From: Paraglaciecola chathamensis S18K6
GTDB lineage: Bacteria; Pseudomonadota; Gammaproteobacteria; Enterobacterales; Alteromonadaceae
DNA length: 64,000 nucleotides
NCBI GenBank assembly: GCA_000314955.1
Contig: BAEM01000027.1
Location: 1-64,000 of the forward strand
Direction of reading: 5' to 3'
The position numbers and the translations under genes are program-made. Below, in pieces: positions 55,334 to 64,000 of this stretch. Numbering within the stretch: the first letter of the stretch is position 1; every line of letters starts with the position of its first letter. A model generated the notes under the pieces. The model was not told the DNA's origin. It searched no databases and was given only the letters and a program-made list of their open reading frames with translations.

Positions 55334-58300
55334 CTATCGCTTTATATGATTATGTTTTAGCGCCTCTGAAAGACTCTGTAGCGTATTTCTTACTGAAGCC
55401 AACACACCATTGAAAGTATCGGCGTTTTGCTGTGTATGCGCGCTTTGAGGCGCTAAATCACTAAGTAAGTTACTTGCTCTAGTGAATGCATTGTTGTCGA
55501 ATAGTTGTTTTGCTTGGTTTAGGGCGTCAGCGGTTGCGATATGATCGCCCTTTTGCGCGTATTGGCTTAATTCGTCTATCGCACTTTCACATTGCAAAAT
55601 AGTTTGTGGCAGTTTGTTGAGATACTCGTCTAGCTCGTATTTAGCGTTGACGATGGCTTGCGCTACATCTACGCCTGGTAAATCTATACACATGTGTGCA
55701 AAGCGTAAAACCTGAGCAATTGAATTTTCTAAACCGGCTTCATCGTCGTTCAATGCTGCTCGTTCAAGTCGACCAAAGACCTTGCCCACATTGGCTAACC
55801 CAAACGACCCAGCGGCACCTTTAATACGGTGAATAGATTTGGCGATTGCTGGTAAATCCCGTACGTTCCATGCTTGTTCAATATTAGCCAACTCATCTCG
55901 TAAATCGACTATATAACCTTGGATCAGCGGCAGCATCTTGTCATCAGCAACCGATACTTGTTTGGCTGATAGGTTAAGGTATTGTCGTACTTTACGAATA
56001 AATACATCTCGTTCAATAGGTTTGGCTAAGTGGTCGCTAAATCCGATGCGAAGGTAGTAATCTATTTCGTGTTGCATGGTGTTGGCTGTTAAGGCAATAG
56101 CCGGGGTTTTATTACCCGATTTTCGAATATTTCTAAGGGTATCTACACCGTTTAACCCTGGCATGTGAATATCTAATAGCAATAAATCGAACTGACTAGC
56201 CCGTATAGCGTCTATCGCTTGGTGGCCGTCGGCAACCTCGGTTACCGTAATATTCATACGCTTCAGTAGCAAAGCAACAAGCTCTCGGTTATTCGGGTGG
56301 TCGTCTGCCAGTAGCACCTTGCAAGCACCAAATTTAGGTACATGAGATTCGTGAGTTATTTGGTGAATACTCGATAAATCAATTTCTTGAGCGGTGTTTA
56401 ACCAAGCAACATCCGTAGGGGTATCAAGCTTAATCGTGATAGTAAACGTGCTGCCTTTGCGCGGTTGGCTTTTAGCATTAATGTCGCCTCCAAGTCCTTG
56501 TGCTAAGCGCTTCGCAATACTTAAACCTAAACCTGTGCCCCCCACTTGGCGATTGATTACACTATCTGCTTGGGTAAAAGGATTAAATAGCTTCTGCATG
56601 TCGTTTTGACTTATCCCCTCCCCAGTATCCACTACATTGATGGTTAAGGTTGAGCCTGCGGCCTTTACATCTAGGCATATATGACCACTGTGGGTAAACT
56701 TAAGGGCGTTATTAGTTAGATTGAACAGAATCTGTTTTAGTCTAGTCGCATCAGTGATGATTTTTTCCGGCAGCGGAAAGTCGTAATTTACATGGAACCC
56801 CAACCCTTTATCTTTTGCGCGTTTGCCCACAACCGACTCAATTTGACCAAGCAAAGAAAATAAGTGGCAAGGCTGTGATTTGAAGTCCAGCTTATTCGCA
56901 TCGATCTTACTTAAATCAAGTATATCGTTGATGATACGTAGTAAATGGGCACCATTTTGGTAAATGATACTGGTGACGCGCTCCTGCTCGGTTTTATCAA
57001 TGTCGCCAAGTAACATGCCATCTGCGTATCCAATGATAGAAGTTAGCGGTGTACGAATTTCATGACTCATATTGGCCAGGAAATGATCTTTTGCTAAATT
57101 CGCTTCAATAAGTTCTTGGTTAGATTGGGCAAGCTTTTGGTTTGCTTCGCGTAGCGCTTGGGTGCGAAATTCTACAGTTTGTTTTAACTGGGATTTTAGT
57201 TGGCTGTTGCGCAAGTTTACCAAACGCATTTTTTCTGCCAAAGCAAAGGCGAGAATAAGCGTATCTGCGGCAATACCGATAAAACCAAGTAAATAAATAT
57301 CAACATTTATGCTTGGCAACACTCGAAGGTTAAGTAAGTTTCCAACCACATTTGGGATAATCACACATAACGAAGCGATGACAAAATAACGAGCAGGTTT
57401 ATAGCCTCTTTTCCATGCCACCAGACCAACTGATAATCCAGTCAATAGCACTGCTGTGGTCAAAATAGACACGATAATCAAGCCAAGGGCTTGGTTATAA
57501 AACGCAATTGGTAAAGCGAGTAAACACAAACACCCTAGCGCCAAAAGAAAGAGCATGGTCCGTTTTGCCGTAAGATTTAGCCTGAAAAACTCTATTTGGA
57601 AAAAGGCGGAGAATGCGCACCCTAGTAGGAATCCGGGCATGAGCCAATCTTTAGCACTGAATAAGTTCAAATACTCAAATACACCAAAGATAGCTGCCCA
57701 TGCGCTGGCGTAAAAAAGAGTGGAAAGTGCGTAAAACAGATATTGGGTGTCGCGCATCACTATGTATATAAATAGATTATATAAGCCTAGCGCCAAATAA
57801 ATGCCAAAGCAGATAAAAAGGATAACATTGTGATTCGCTACTGATGTCAGCATATGCTCTTCGGTTTCAAGCACGATTTTTATAGGGGCAAAGAAGAAAT
57901 CACTATCAAACACCATGAGTAAGGTGGCGGTTTCTCCGGCAGGAATACTGAGTTTACTACCGTAATGTAAGGGGTAAATATTGTTATGATCTAAGCCTGA
58001 TATTGAGCTCTCCACCGGACTATGTTGAGAGTAAAGTGACACTTGAACCGTTTCGATCACTGAGCCGCTTGGGTAAATAAACCATTGCTCATTTTGCGTA
58101 TCGTTATAAATTTCGAACGCAGTGACATACCTGTCTTTGAAAGGGTCATTGGGATTATGTTGCTCGAAAGTGCCAAGCCACTCTTGTAGTGGTTCTCGGT
58201 AATGCGGAGTTTCAGCTCGACCAATACTTAAATAAACTAACTGCTGACTAATGTCATTTTGCCTAATTTCAGATGCATTAAAGTGCGGAATTAAGGTGTC

Positions 58301-58363
58301 TTGTGCCTTAAGATCGAAACTGAACAGGGACAACAACAAAATACAAAATATAGCTGTTTTCAA
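55334..58363 (-). CDS. hybrid sensor histidine kinase (7TM-DISM, HisKA, HATPase, REC, HPt)
   Basis: A 1009-residue multi-domain kinase. A signal peptide (about 1-20) and a periplasmic 7TMR-DISM extracellular domain (about 25-170) are followed by seven transmembrane helices (about 180-390), a coiled coil, HisKA with phospho-His434 in SHEIRTPL, HATPase_c (NLTNNALKF, DTGEGIS, GGTGLGLS), a receiver domain with Asp731 in LLLLDIHMPGLNG, and a C-terminal HPt with His845 in SIHRIKGAAGS. The full H-D-H relay is in one chain, so an external response regulator or HPt target is needed; none is adjacent. The ligand, perhaps a carbohydrate, is unknown. Confidence 0.93.
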   Translation of the reverse strand: MKTAIFCILLLSLFSFDLKAQDTLIPHFNASEIRQNDISQQLVYLSIGRAETPHYREPLQEWLGTFEQHNPNDPFKDRYVTAFEIYNDTQNEQWFIYPSGSVIETVQVSLYSQHSPVESSISGLDHNNIYPLHYGSKLSIPAGETATLLMVFDSDFFFAPIKIVLETEEHMLTSVANHNVILFICFGIYLALGLYNLFIYIVMRDTQYLFYALSTLFYASAWAAIFGVFEYLNLFSAKDWLMPGFLLGCAFSAFFQIEFFRLNLTAKRTMLFLLALGCLCLLALPIAFYNQALGLIIVSILTTAVLLTGLSVGLVAWKRGYKPARYFVIASLCVIIPNVVGNLLNLRVLPSINVDIYLLGFIGIAADTLILAFALAEKMRLVNLRNSQLKSQLKQTVEFRTQALREANQKLAQSNQELIEANLAKDHFLANMSHEIRTPLTSIIGYADGMLLGDIDKTEQERVTSIIYQNGAHLLRIINDILDLSKIDANKLDFKSQPCHLFSLLGQIESVVGKRAKDKGLGFHVNYDFPLPEKIITDATRLKQILFNLTNNALKFTHSGHICLDVKAAGSTLTINVVDTGEGISQNDMQKLFNPFTQADSVINRQVGGTGLGLSIAKRLAQGLGGDINAKSQPRKGSTFTITIKLDTPTDVAWLNTAQEIDLSSIHQITHESHVPKFGACKVLLADDHPNNRELVALLLKRMNITVTEVADGHQAIDAIRASQFDLLLLDIHMPGLNGVDTLRNIRKSGNKTPAIALTANTMQHEIDYYLRIGFSDHLAKPIERDVFIRKVRQYLNLSAKQVSVADDKMLPLIQGYIVDLRDELANIEQAWNVRDLPAIAKSIHRIKGAAGSFGLANVGKVFGRLERAALNDDEAGLENSIAQVLRFAHMCIDLPGVDVAQAIVNAKYELDEYLNKLPQTILQCESAIDELSQYAQKGDHIATADALNQAKQLFDNNAFTRASNLLSDLAPQSAHTQQNADTFNGVLASVRNTLQSLSEALKHNHIKR

Positions 58364-58577
58364 AATAGTACCAACATACTAAAGAGACCTTGAGGCTAAC
58401 CTCTGATCTGCTTAACTGTGATGGCAACATGTGTGCGAATACGCGTTCTAATGTCGCCAATCTACGACTAATGTGAATTATGCCCGACAATGTGCCTGTA
58501 CGGTTAGTGTTTTTACCTTTTTGCTACATTTCCCCTTAAAATTCCGTTAAAAAGGCGCTAATTCTGCGTATTTCTTC

Positions 58578-59180
58578 CTATTTTTGATTGTTAACTTGCT
58601 GATTTGCTAATTGGCGGGCAAAAACACGGTCCTGCATCTGGGTAAAAGTAGACAATAACGGCGTAGTGTCGATACCTTGAGTAAAATGTAGTGTATGCGC
58701 AAGCGCTTCTAATGTTGATAAACCAGCTGCTACCGATGTTTTACGTATCCTATATAGGCTTTTTGGTGGCTGTATAAAGTGCCAAGCAGGCAGAGTATGC
58801 AACCAAGGGTTCATCATCCATAGCTTATAGGCTTTGCGCCACGTGGCGTCGAGCAATATAAGAGCGGGTGGAGCGCTACGCTCTCGGCTTGTCGTTGTTT
58901 CTAAGGGTTTACTGTTATCATTTGGATACACTAGGCAGGCTAACTCTTGTTGTACGTTAATCCAACTCATTAGTTGACTGAAATCCCCTGGCTTTTCGCC
59001 CACCCAAATTTCGCTATTCGGTACACAAAGCTGAATCAATTTGGCGCTATTTTTAGCGTGATTCACTTCACTCGGGTGCTGCAAAATAATGACTTTTTGC
59101 GCGCTGCAAACAGTACACAATAGATCGCAAATACACACTGATTGTGGGTAATCACAATGATGACATATCACTCTTTTCAT
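58578..59180 (-). CDS. DTW-domain tRNA-uridine aminocarboxypropyltransferase family protein
   Basis: A 200-residue protein with a cysteine-rich N-terminus (CHHCDYPQSVCICDLLC, likely zinc-binding) followed by the SPOUT-like DTW domain: LQHPSEVNHAKNSAK and the signature LLDATWRKA (the DTW position reads DATW). TapT/TuaA family enzymes make acp3U in tRNA from S-adenosylmethionine. Which uridine it modifies (47 in E. coli TapT) is not determined from sequence. Confidence 0.85.
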   Translation of the reverse strand: MKRVICHHCDYPQSVCICDLLCTVCSAQKVIILQHPSEVNHAKNSAKLIQLCVPNSEIWVGEKPGDFSQLMSWINVQQELACLVYPNDNSKPLETTTSRERSAPPALILLDATWRKAYKLWMMNPWLHTLPAWHFIQPPKSLYRIRKTSVAAGLSTLEALAHTLHFTQGIDTTPLLSTFTQMQDRVFARQLANQQVNNQK

Positions 59181-59288
59181 GTCGTTGAGCCGAGTAGTCC
59201 TAGGTCACTATTTACATTTGATTGTTCTTTGCAGTTTGAAATAGTGAGTATTAATCGTAAGTTTTGCATAATGAACACTTAAAGTTTG

Positions 59289-59651
59289 ATGAAAAGAAAA
59301 ATGCATATGGCTCGAAACCCACATTATACCCAAATTTGGCAAACTGTTTGTGCGATACCTGCTGGCAAGGTAGCTAGTTATGGTCAAATAGCGGATCTTG
59401 CTGGATTACCGGGACGAGCTCGCTTGGTTGGAAAATCACTAGGGGTAGCTCCGAAAGAAATGAACTTACCCTGGTTCCGAGTGCTGCGATCATCAGGACA
59501 ATTAGCTTTTGCTGCGGGCTCAGAACAAGCATTGAACCAGGCGGGTTTGCTTCAGGAGGAAAACGTGGTTGTGTTGCGTAATCGCGTTAAGTTAGCTGAA
59601 TTTCAGTGGAAACCGACCTTAGATGAAATGCTTTGGAAACTTAACCATTAA
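59289..59651 (+). CDS. atl: alkyltransferase-like protein (ATL, MGMT family)
   Basis: The 120-residue protein has the DNA-binding fold of O6-alkylguanine methyltransferases, with VASYGQIADLAGLPGRARLVGKSLG and, in place of the alkyl-accepting cysteine motif PCHR, PWFR with Trp62. It therefore cannot transfer alkyl groups. ATL proteins bind alkylated guanine and recruit nucleotide-excision repair. Several in-frame starts exist (59289, 59301, 59307); 59307 (MARNPHYTQIW) would also cover the domain. No clear ribosome-binding site separates them. Confidence 0.88.
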   Translation: MKRKMHMARNPHYTQIWQTVCAIPAGKVASYGQIADLAGLPGRARLVGKSLGVAPKEMNLPWFRVLRSSGQLAFAAGSEQALNQAGLLQEENVVVLRNRVKLAEFQWKPTLDEMLWKLNH

Positions 59652-59800
59652 TATTTAGTGCTCCTTTAAGAAAGTGAGTGTTTACTACGTTGAATTTCTT
59701 AATATTCTTGCATTACGGCTATCTGAGTCGCGTCGTCACTAATATCACAAGTGAGCATCAATCAGTCATTTGCTTAGCACCACTAAAATGTATGCCACGA

Positions 59801-61291
59801 TTAAACTGCGGCACGTTTACAATAGTAACGAATAAACGCTAAATGGTTCGGTAAGCTGCTGACTCGGCGTGCCGTTTGTTGCTTTACGTTATCCAAAAAA
59901 CTGGCTAATTCCTGCACTGGCATTAAATCGACGATTGGGTGATACGCCTTCGGCGTTATGCCCTGCCCGAGCATCACTTGTAACCACGATGCTTCGCCGA
60001 ATAATTCCCCGTTTCCTTGGTGGACGTGAGCACTGTGGGCAAATTGCTCCATGCGCTCATCTAACGAAGTTGGAATAGGCATGTCTTTGCAGTAGCGCCA
60101 AAACGCCGAGTCTTTGCGGGCGGTGGCATGGTAATGCAAGATAATAAAATCGCGAATATTATCTATCTCATTGCGCATGGTAGCGTTAAATTTATCGATG
60201 ATTGGAGATTCCATATGAGCAGACGGTAACGACTGCATCAAACGGATTATGCTTTGTTGAATTAAGTGAATGCTGGTGGACTCAAGTGGCTCTATAAAGC
60301 CACCAGCCAACCCAATGGCGACGCAGTTTTTATTCCAAAGTTTGCGTCTCACGCCTGTTTTAAATTTCAGTACACGAGGGGTGTTTAAGGTCTTACCCCG
60401 AATGTTGTCCAGCAACTGGGTTTTTGCTTCATCATCGCTGATGTATTTACTGCAGAAAACCAAGCCATTACCCACACGGGTTTGCAGCGGAATCTGCCAT
60501 TGCCAGCCTGCATCATGGGCAATTGACCGAGTGTAGGGCACATTTGACTCGTTCAATTCAGTTTGTACTGCGACAGCACTGTCGCAAGGTAACCAATGAC
60601 TCCAGTCTTCATAGCCGGTGTGCAAAGCTTGCTCAATCAATAAACCACGAAACCCAGTGCAATCAATAAATAATTGCCCTTCAACACGTTGTCCACTTTC
60701 TAAACTGAGTGATTGAATAAAGCCGTTGTTATGATTAAGGTTTACGTTATCAATTTTACCTTCAATGCGCCTGACCCCATATTGCTCGGCAAAATCGCGT
60801 AAAAACTTGGCGTATAACCCTGCATCTAAGTGAAAGGCGTGATTGCGCTCTTGTTTTGGTGCCGTGGCGAACTTACCCATTCTGCAAGCAAGATGCTCGG
60901 GGCAGTAGTCTCCTATCTCAGAAGCAATATCTAACTGTCTTCCTCGCAGCCAAAAATGCTGAAAGCCAGCCGCCCAGCACCCATGGTCAAAACGGCCAAA
61001 CGAGTGTATATACGACTGATTTCGTTGATACCAATCCTCGAACTTTATGCCCAGTTTGAATGTGGCATTGGTGGCAGTCATAAACTCGGACTCTTTGATT
61101 TTTAGTAGGTCGTGAAACAGGTGCAATGTGGGGATAGTTGCTTCCCCAACGCCTACCGTTGGGATCGTGTCAGATTCTATGAGTGTCACTTTGATGTTCG
61201 CGCCAAATAGCTTACCAAGGGCCGCCGCGGTCATCCAGCCAGCGGTTCCGCCACCAGCGATAACAATATGTTTGATTGAATCTTTTTGCAT
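59801..61291 (-). CDS. tryptophan halogenase family flavoprotein
   Basis: A 496-residue flavin-dependent halogenase-like protein. The FAD-binding GGGTAGW motif is at residues 12-20, Lys79 (in NATFKLGIKF) occupies the position of the catalytic lysine of PrnA, WQWQIP matches the halogenase WxWxIP motif, and an EPLEST segment is at about 334-339. All conserved sites are intact. In Xanthomonas, Caulobacter and Alteromonadales such genes sit by TonB receptors. No tryptophan-derived product pathway is nearby, so the real substrate is unknown. It is followed upstream on the same strand by cupin, SapC and receptor genes. Confidence 0.88.
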   Translation of the reverse strand: MQKDSIKHIVIAGGGTAGWMTAAALGKLFGANIKVTLIESDTIPTVGVGEATIPTLHLFHDLLKIKESEFMTATNATFKLGIKFEDWYQRNQSYIHSFGRFDHGCWAAGFQHFWLRGRQLDIASEIGDYCPEHLACRMGKFATAPKQERNHAFHLDAGLYAKFLRDFAEQYGVRRIEGKIDNVNLNHNNGFIQSLSLESGQRVEGQLFIDCTGFRGLLIEQALHTGYEDWSHWLPCDSAVAVQTELNESNVPYTRSIAHDAGWQWQIPLQTRVGNGLVFCSKYISDDEAKTQLLDNIRGKTLNTPRVLKFKTGVRRKLWNKNCVAIGLAGGFIEPLESTSIHLIQQSIIRLMQSLPSAHMESPIIDKFNATMRNEIDNIRDFIILHYHATARKDSAFWRYCKDMPIPTSLDERMEQFAHSAHVHQGNGELFGEASWLQVMLGQGITPKAYHPIVDLMPVQELASFLDNVKQQTARRVSSLPNHLAFIRYYCKRAAV

Positions 61292-61321
61292 AAGATAAAT
61301 ACTTCGTTCTTTTGTCGTTCG

Positions 61322-62365
61322 TTATCGTCTGAGTTTGTTTTGCAGTTCTGCACGCAGCTTTCTTAGGCTGATGTCGTCCATAGGGCTTGCCAGTATACTT
61401 TTGGCCGCTTCTGGTATATGTGAGAAATTTTCTGGCTGATGTGCAAACACGTAATGATCAAATAGGTTTTTCCAAGCATCTCGCTGGTGTGTTGGTAAGT
61501 CTCGTACACTCATCATTGCCAGTAACAAGGCATTCATTGGACGCCCCATCTGAGCAGGGCTATCACGCCACCAGTGGGTAATAAGCACGTTGAAAGCACT
61601 TAATCCTTGTACATGGTGCCACCACATACTGGGCAGAATAAGAGCATCACCTGGTTCTAGCTCTGCAACTTGAGCTGCTTCTAGCGCCTCAGAATACTTT
61701 GGATGCTCGGCAAGATCAGGATTGGCAACGTCGACGGTACTAATTTCTTGCCCGCCAGGCGCTTTGTCTAGAGGGCCCACATAGAGGTTCTTTAACTGCT
61801 CAGGGGGAAATAAAGTGAAACGTCGTTTGCCGACCACACAACAGGCAAAATTTTGCGCAAAATCATAGTGTGCTGCTATACGACTAGCATTACCCAGCCA
61901 AATATTGACCAACGGTGAGGTAATATCGGGCAGTGTTTCAATTTGCTTGAGTAAGCTTGGTAAACTTTGGGCAAGGCTGGTGGCACTGACATACACGCAT
62001 TCACCCGTTTTGCTCTGGGCAGTTTGCAGAATATCATTCAGTAACTTAGGCAGTTTTTGCTGCTTGGATGCAAAATTAAAACCTGTCATATCCTGGTTGT
62101 AAAACACCCGCCCTTGCGCAGCACTTGGCAAATAATGTGTATGAAAATTTGCTCCTTCATCGAACTGCAGCAGATATTGCTTGGCAGCCTCATCAGACTG
62201 TTTAGCCGCTTTTACTAACGGCCAGTGGTTACAATATCCTCTGAGAACAATGGGTTCATGGCTGTTGAGCAACACCGAAGGGATATTTTTAGGGCTAATA
62301 CCCTCGAGGTATTTTACCTCTTGAGCAGTCTGTTTCGCGTTCGATAAGGGCACGTCAGTGTTCAC
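61322..62365 (-). CDS. cupin-like (JmjC/cupin_8) dioxygenase-family protein
   Basis: A 347-residue protein of the Cupin_8 type. The Fe-binding HxD is at His166 and Asp168 in AAHYDFAQN, and the distal His is in WWHHVQGLS (His250 or His251). This suggests a 2-oxoglutarate and iron-dependent oxygenase. The gene lies between SapC and tryptophan halogenase with intergenic gaps of 3 and 30 bases, so they are probably one transcript. Substrate unknown. Confidence 0.82.
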   Translation of the reverse strand: MNTDVPLSNAKQTAQEVKYLEGISPKNIPSVLLNSHEPIVLRGYCNHWPLVKAAKQSDEAAKQYLLQFDEGANFHTHYLPSAAQGRVFYNQDMTGFNFASKQQKLPKLLNDILQTAQSKTGECVYVSATSLAQSLPSLLKQIETLPDITSPLVNIWLGNASRIAAHYDFAQNFACCVVGKRRFTLFPPEQLKNLYVGPLDKAPGGQEISTVDVANPDLAEHPKYSEALEAAQVAELEPGDALILPSMWWHHVQGLSAFNVLITHWWRDSPAQMGRPMNALLLAMMSVRDLPTHQRDAWKNLFDHYVFAHQPENFSHIPEAAKSILASPMDDISLRKLRAELQNKLRR

Positions 62366-62368
62366 AGG

Positions 62369-63103
62369 TTATTCCTCTGGCGCGACTCGCTTATTTTTTA
62401 GCGCTACCAGATCGTTAAAATGAACCTGTGAGGCGAGTATAAGATAAACAGCTTGCAGGTAACCAGCGTTATGGAGCTGCACTATATTGTCAGGTGTAAG
62501 GTTATTTAGAACGTCCTCGTTTATGGTGTAAAAACCAATCAACTGATGTTTGCTGCCGTCATTCAAAGTGATATCAAGAGTCATTGACTCGAGTAGATTA
62601 AGTGTAACTAAGGTGTTTATAAAAGCGTCGTTAGCCTGTAGGCCATGATGCAGTGTCTCGAGGATCGCCGCGATATTTTCTAAATATTGGCTGTTACCGC
62701 CGTATTCCAAGAACAACTCAATACCTTGTGTTTTACTCACTTTCGGCGAGTCAATATCCAAGGTAATCACGCGTTGTTGCTCGGTCATGCCATCTGTTGT
62801 TACTGCTTGTCTGCCAATGAAAAAAGGCATGCGTTGCACAGAAAGTGGAATATACGAGGCGTTCCATTCGTTTGCCTGCAGAAATAGATTTTCTTGCTGT
62901 TCGAAGCCAAAAAGGGCCACAGGTGTAAATTGAGCTGTGGTTTGGTCTTTGTGAAATACAATTGGGTAATGCGCTTGCACGCTGCGTATCTCATCTACAA
63001 AAGTTGGAGAAAACCATAAGTCGTCTCCGTATTTATCACCGCGCTGAGTAATAACACGCAGATCACTATGCTCAACACTGTTCAGTAATACATGGTTTGC
63101 CAT
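62369..63103 (-). CDS. SapC family protein
   Basis: The ATG at 63103 (244 residues) begins MANHVLLNSVEHSDLRV, preceded by GGGACG; an upstream in-frame start is less likely. The family (PF07277, originally Campylobacter SapC) lacks a known enzymatic role. Blocks such as YPIVFHKDQTT and NAGYLQAVYLILASQVHFNDLVALKNKR are typical. No signal peptide is visible. It is three bases upstream of the cupin gene and downstream of the receptor, the usual arrangement. Confidence 0.83.
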   Translation of the reverse strand: MANHVLLNSVEHSDLRVITQRGDKYGDDLWFSPTFVDEIRSVQAHYPIVFHKDQTTAQFTPVALFGFEQQENLFLQANEWNASYIPLSVQRMPFFIGRQAVTTDGMTEQQRVITLDIDSPKVSKTQGIELFLEYGGNSQYLENIAAILETLHHGLQANDAFINTLVTLNLLESMTLDITLNDGSKHQLIGFYTINEDVLNNLTPDNIVQLHNAGYLQAVYLILASQVHFNDLVALKNKRVAPEE

Positions 63104-63254
63104 AAACGTCCCATTCGTTATTGTTATGCATATCACTAGTTGTTCTTATCTGTACTCAACTAGTACTCGTTAGTGACACTGCACAAAAGCCACAGGACTT
63201 ATGTTAAGCATAAGTCTGTGGCTACCTTTTTATTTTTATAAACAGAGTGTGGCG

Positions 63255-64000
63255 TTAAAACGTATACCTCGCTCCTACGTTATAACGCGCACCTGTTTGA
63301 GTTAACTTATAGATTAAACGGTTATCACGACCAAATTCATTTGTATATTCGTCAGTAATGTTAATACCTTCAACGAAAACGGTCAGTCCTTCAAGCTGCT
63401 TAACCTCATAACTGATGTTAAAGTCAATTTGATAATAAGCGTCGGTAAAAATAGGCGCGGTTAAATCACCGTTTACCCGGCGCTCATTTAAATACTCATC
63501 ACGCCAGTTGTAAGCTACTCGAGCCTGTAAACCATCTTTGTCGTAGAACAAGACTAAGTTAGCTGTGTCACTTAAACCGACGAGTGCTTCGGTATCACTC
63601 AGTGAAGACTTATCGTATTCTAAACCTGAGTCCACCATGGTGTAGTTGGCAATACCCCCAAAACCAGACTCACCAAACAGATGTTGAACGTTAAACTCTA
63701 TCCCATCTATTGTGTGCTCAGTGTCGCCATTGACAGGTACGTTAATTCTGAAGTTAACGAGGTTATCTGTCGCTGGGTCGCCTAGTATTGTGCCGCCATC
63801 TAATTGCCCATTCTCATCGAAGTTAGGGGTAACATTCGGATCATCTGCGAAGTTTTCGAAGATGTAAGCTCGAAGTTCTTGGTTACTCGCACCTGCGCCT
63901 AATGCGGCGACGGCAGCATCAAACTTCTCTCCGTCCAGTGGGTTAGCAAGATTAAATATGGTTGAATCAACTGTGCCTGTGGTTATCCAATTAGTGACGT
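63255..64000 (-). CDS. TonB-dependent receptor, C-terminal part (runs off window)
   Basis: The minus-strand frame is open from 64000 to the stop at 63255-63257, so this is the last roughly 247 residues of a longer gene whose start lies beyond the window. The sequence is the beta-barrel end of a TonB-dependent receptor: GIEFNVQHLFGESGFG, NLVLFYDKDGLQARVAYNWRDEY, YYQIDFNISYEV and EGINITDEY, with C-terminal YTF. It would import a substrate across the outer membrane. A link to oligosaccharide or aromatic substrates is inferred from the SapC-cupin-halogenase neighbours. Confidence 0.85.
   Translation of the reverse strand, partial: VTNWITTGTVDSTIFNLANPLDGEKFDAAVAALGAGASNQELRAYIFENFADDPNVTPNFDENGQLDGGTILGDPATDNLVNFRINVPVNGDTEHTIDGIEFNVQHLFGESGFGGIANYTMVDSGLEYDKSSLSDTEALVGLSDTANLVLFYDKDGLQARVAYNWRDEYLNERRVNGDLTAPIFTDAYYQIDFNISYEVKQLEGLTVFVEGINITDEYTNEFGRDNRLIYKLTQTGARYNVGARYTF

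Noticed and set aside
55080..55349. An 89-codon open frame across the MITE-like element
   Set aside because: It has no ribosome-binding site, begins within the repeat end and follows the palindromes, so it is incidental.

Overview
The window is chromosomal DNA from the replication-origin region of a marine gammaproteobacterium, most likely an Alteromonadales member (Paraglaciecola/Glaciecola/Alteromonas-like). This rests on gene order (rpmH-rnpA-yidD-yidC-mnmE-mioC-oriC-mnmG-rsmG-parA-parB-atpIBEFHAGDC, with dnaA-dnaN-recF-gyrB divergent from rpmH), on the polA-spf-engB-csrC-yihI neighbourhood, and on a TonB receptor/SapC/cupin/tryptophan-halogenase cluster typical of marine and aquatic Proteobacteria. 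No rRNA, tRNA, CRISPR array, prophage or intact insertion sequence was seen. Genus assignment is inference.

Layout. 0.1-12.2 kb: housekeeping genes in the order yrdA, DUF1488, aroE, ompW, hemF, tsaC, zinc-finger protein, smg, dprA, LysM protein, then def-fmt-rsmB-trkA on the opposite strand. 12.2-15.9 kb: a DUF2780 exported protein, a small exported Tyr/Arg-rich protein, a TraT-like lipoprotein and the potassium channel trkH. 15.9-24 kb: an 817-base non-coding stretch carrying DnaA boxes and clustered GATC sites ahead of polA, then a short Spot 42 RNA, engB, cytochrome c4, a CsrB/CsrC-type RNA, yihI, DUF2489 and tag. 23.4-29.3 kb: glyQS, a small lipoprotein, a membrane diguanylate cyclase and an Asp/Glu racemase. 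29.5-35.6 kb: gyrB, recF (with two parS sites inside it), dnaN and dnaA, all on the minus strand. 36.1-42.8 kb: rpmH, rnpA, yidD, yidC, yajQ, mnmE, mioC and a dnaT-like/dnaC-like helicase-loader pair. 42.8-43.5 kb: oriC, with 22 GATC sites, DnaA boxes and three 13-mer-like DUE repeats. 43.5-55 kb: mnmG, rsmG, parAB and the complete ATP synthase operon. 55-59.7 kb: a MITE-like element, a hybrid histidine kinase, a DTW-domain tRNA enzyme and an alkyltransferase-like protein. 59.8-64 kb: tryptophan halogenase, cupin, SapC and a TonB-dependent receptor that runs off the window.

How they work together. The core is a replication and segregation control centre: initiator (dnaA), clamp (dnaN), a putative helicase loader (dnaT/dnaC-like) next to oriC, polA, and ParAB with parS sites about 10 kb from the origin. 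Two conserved regulatory RNAs, Spot 42 and a CsrC-like RNA, flank engB-cytochrome c4 about 22 kb from oriC.

Points most worth a second look: the CsrC-like RNA, the shortened Spot 42, the DnaA-box/GATC cluster before polA, the helicase-loader pair at oriC whose ATPase seems to lack the E. coli-type arginine finger, and a structured MITE family, one member of which supplies the rsmG stop codon.
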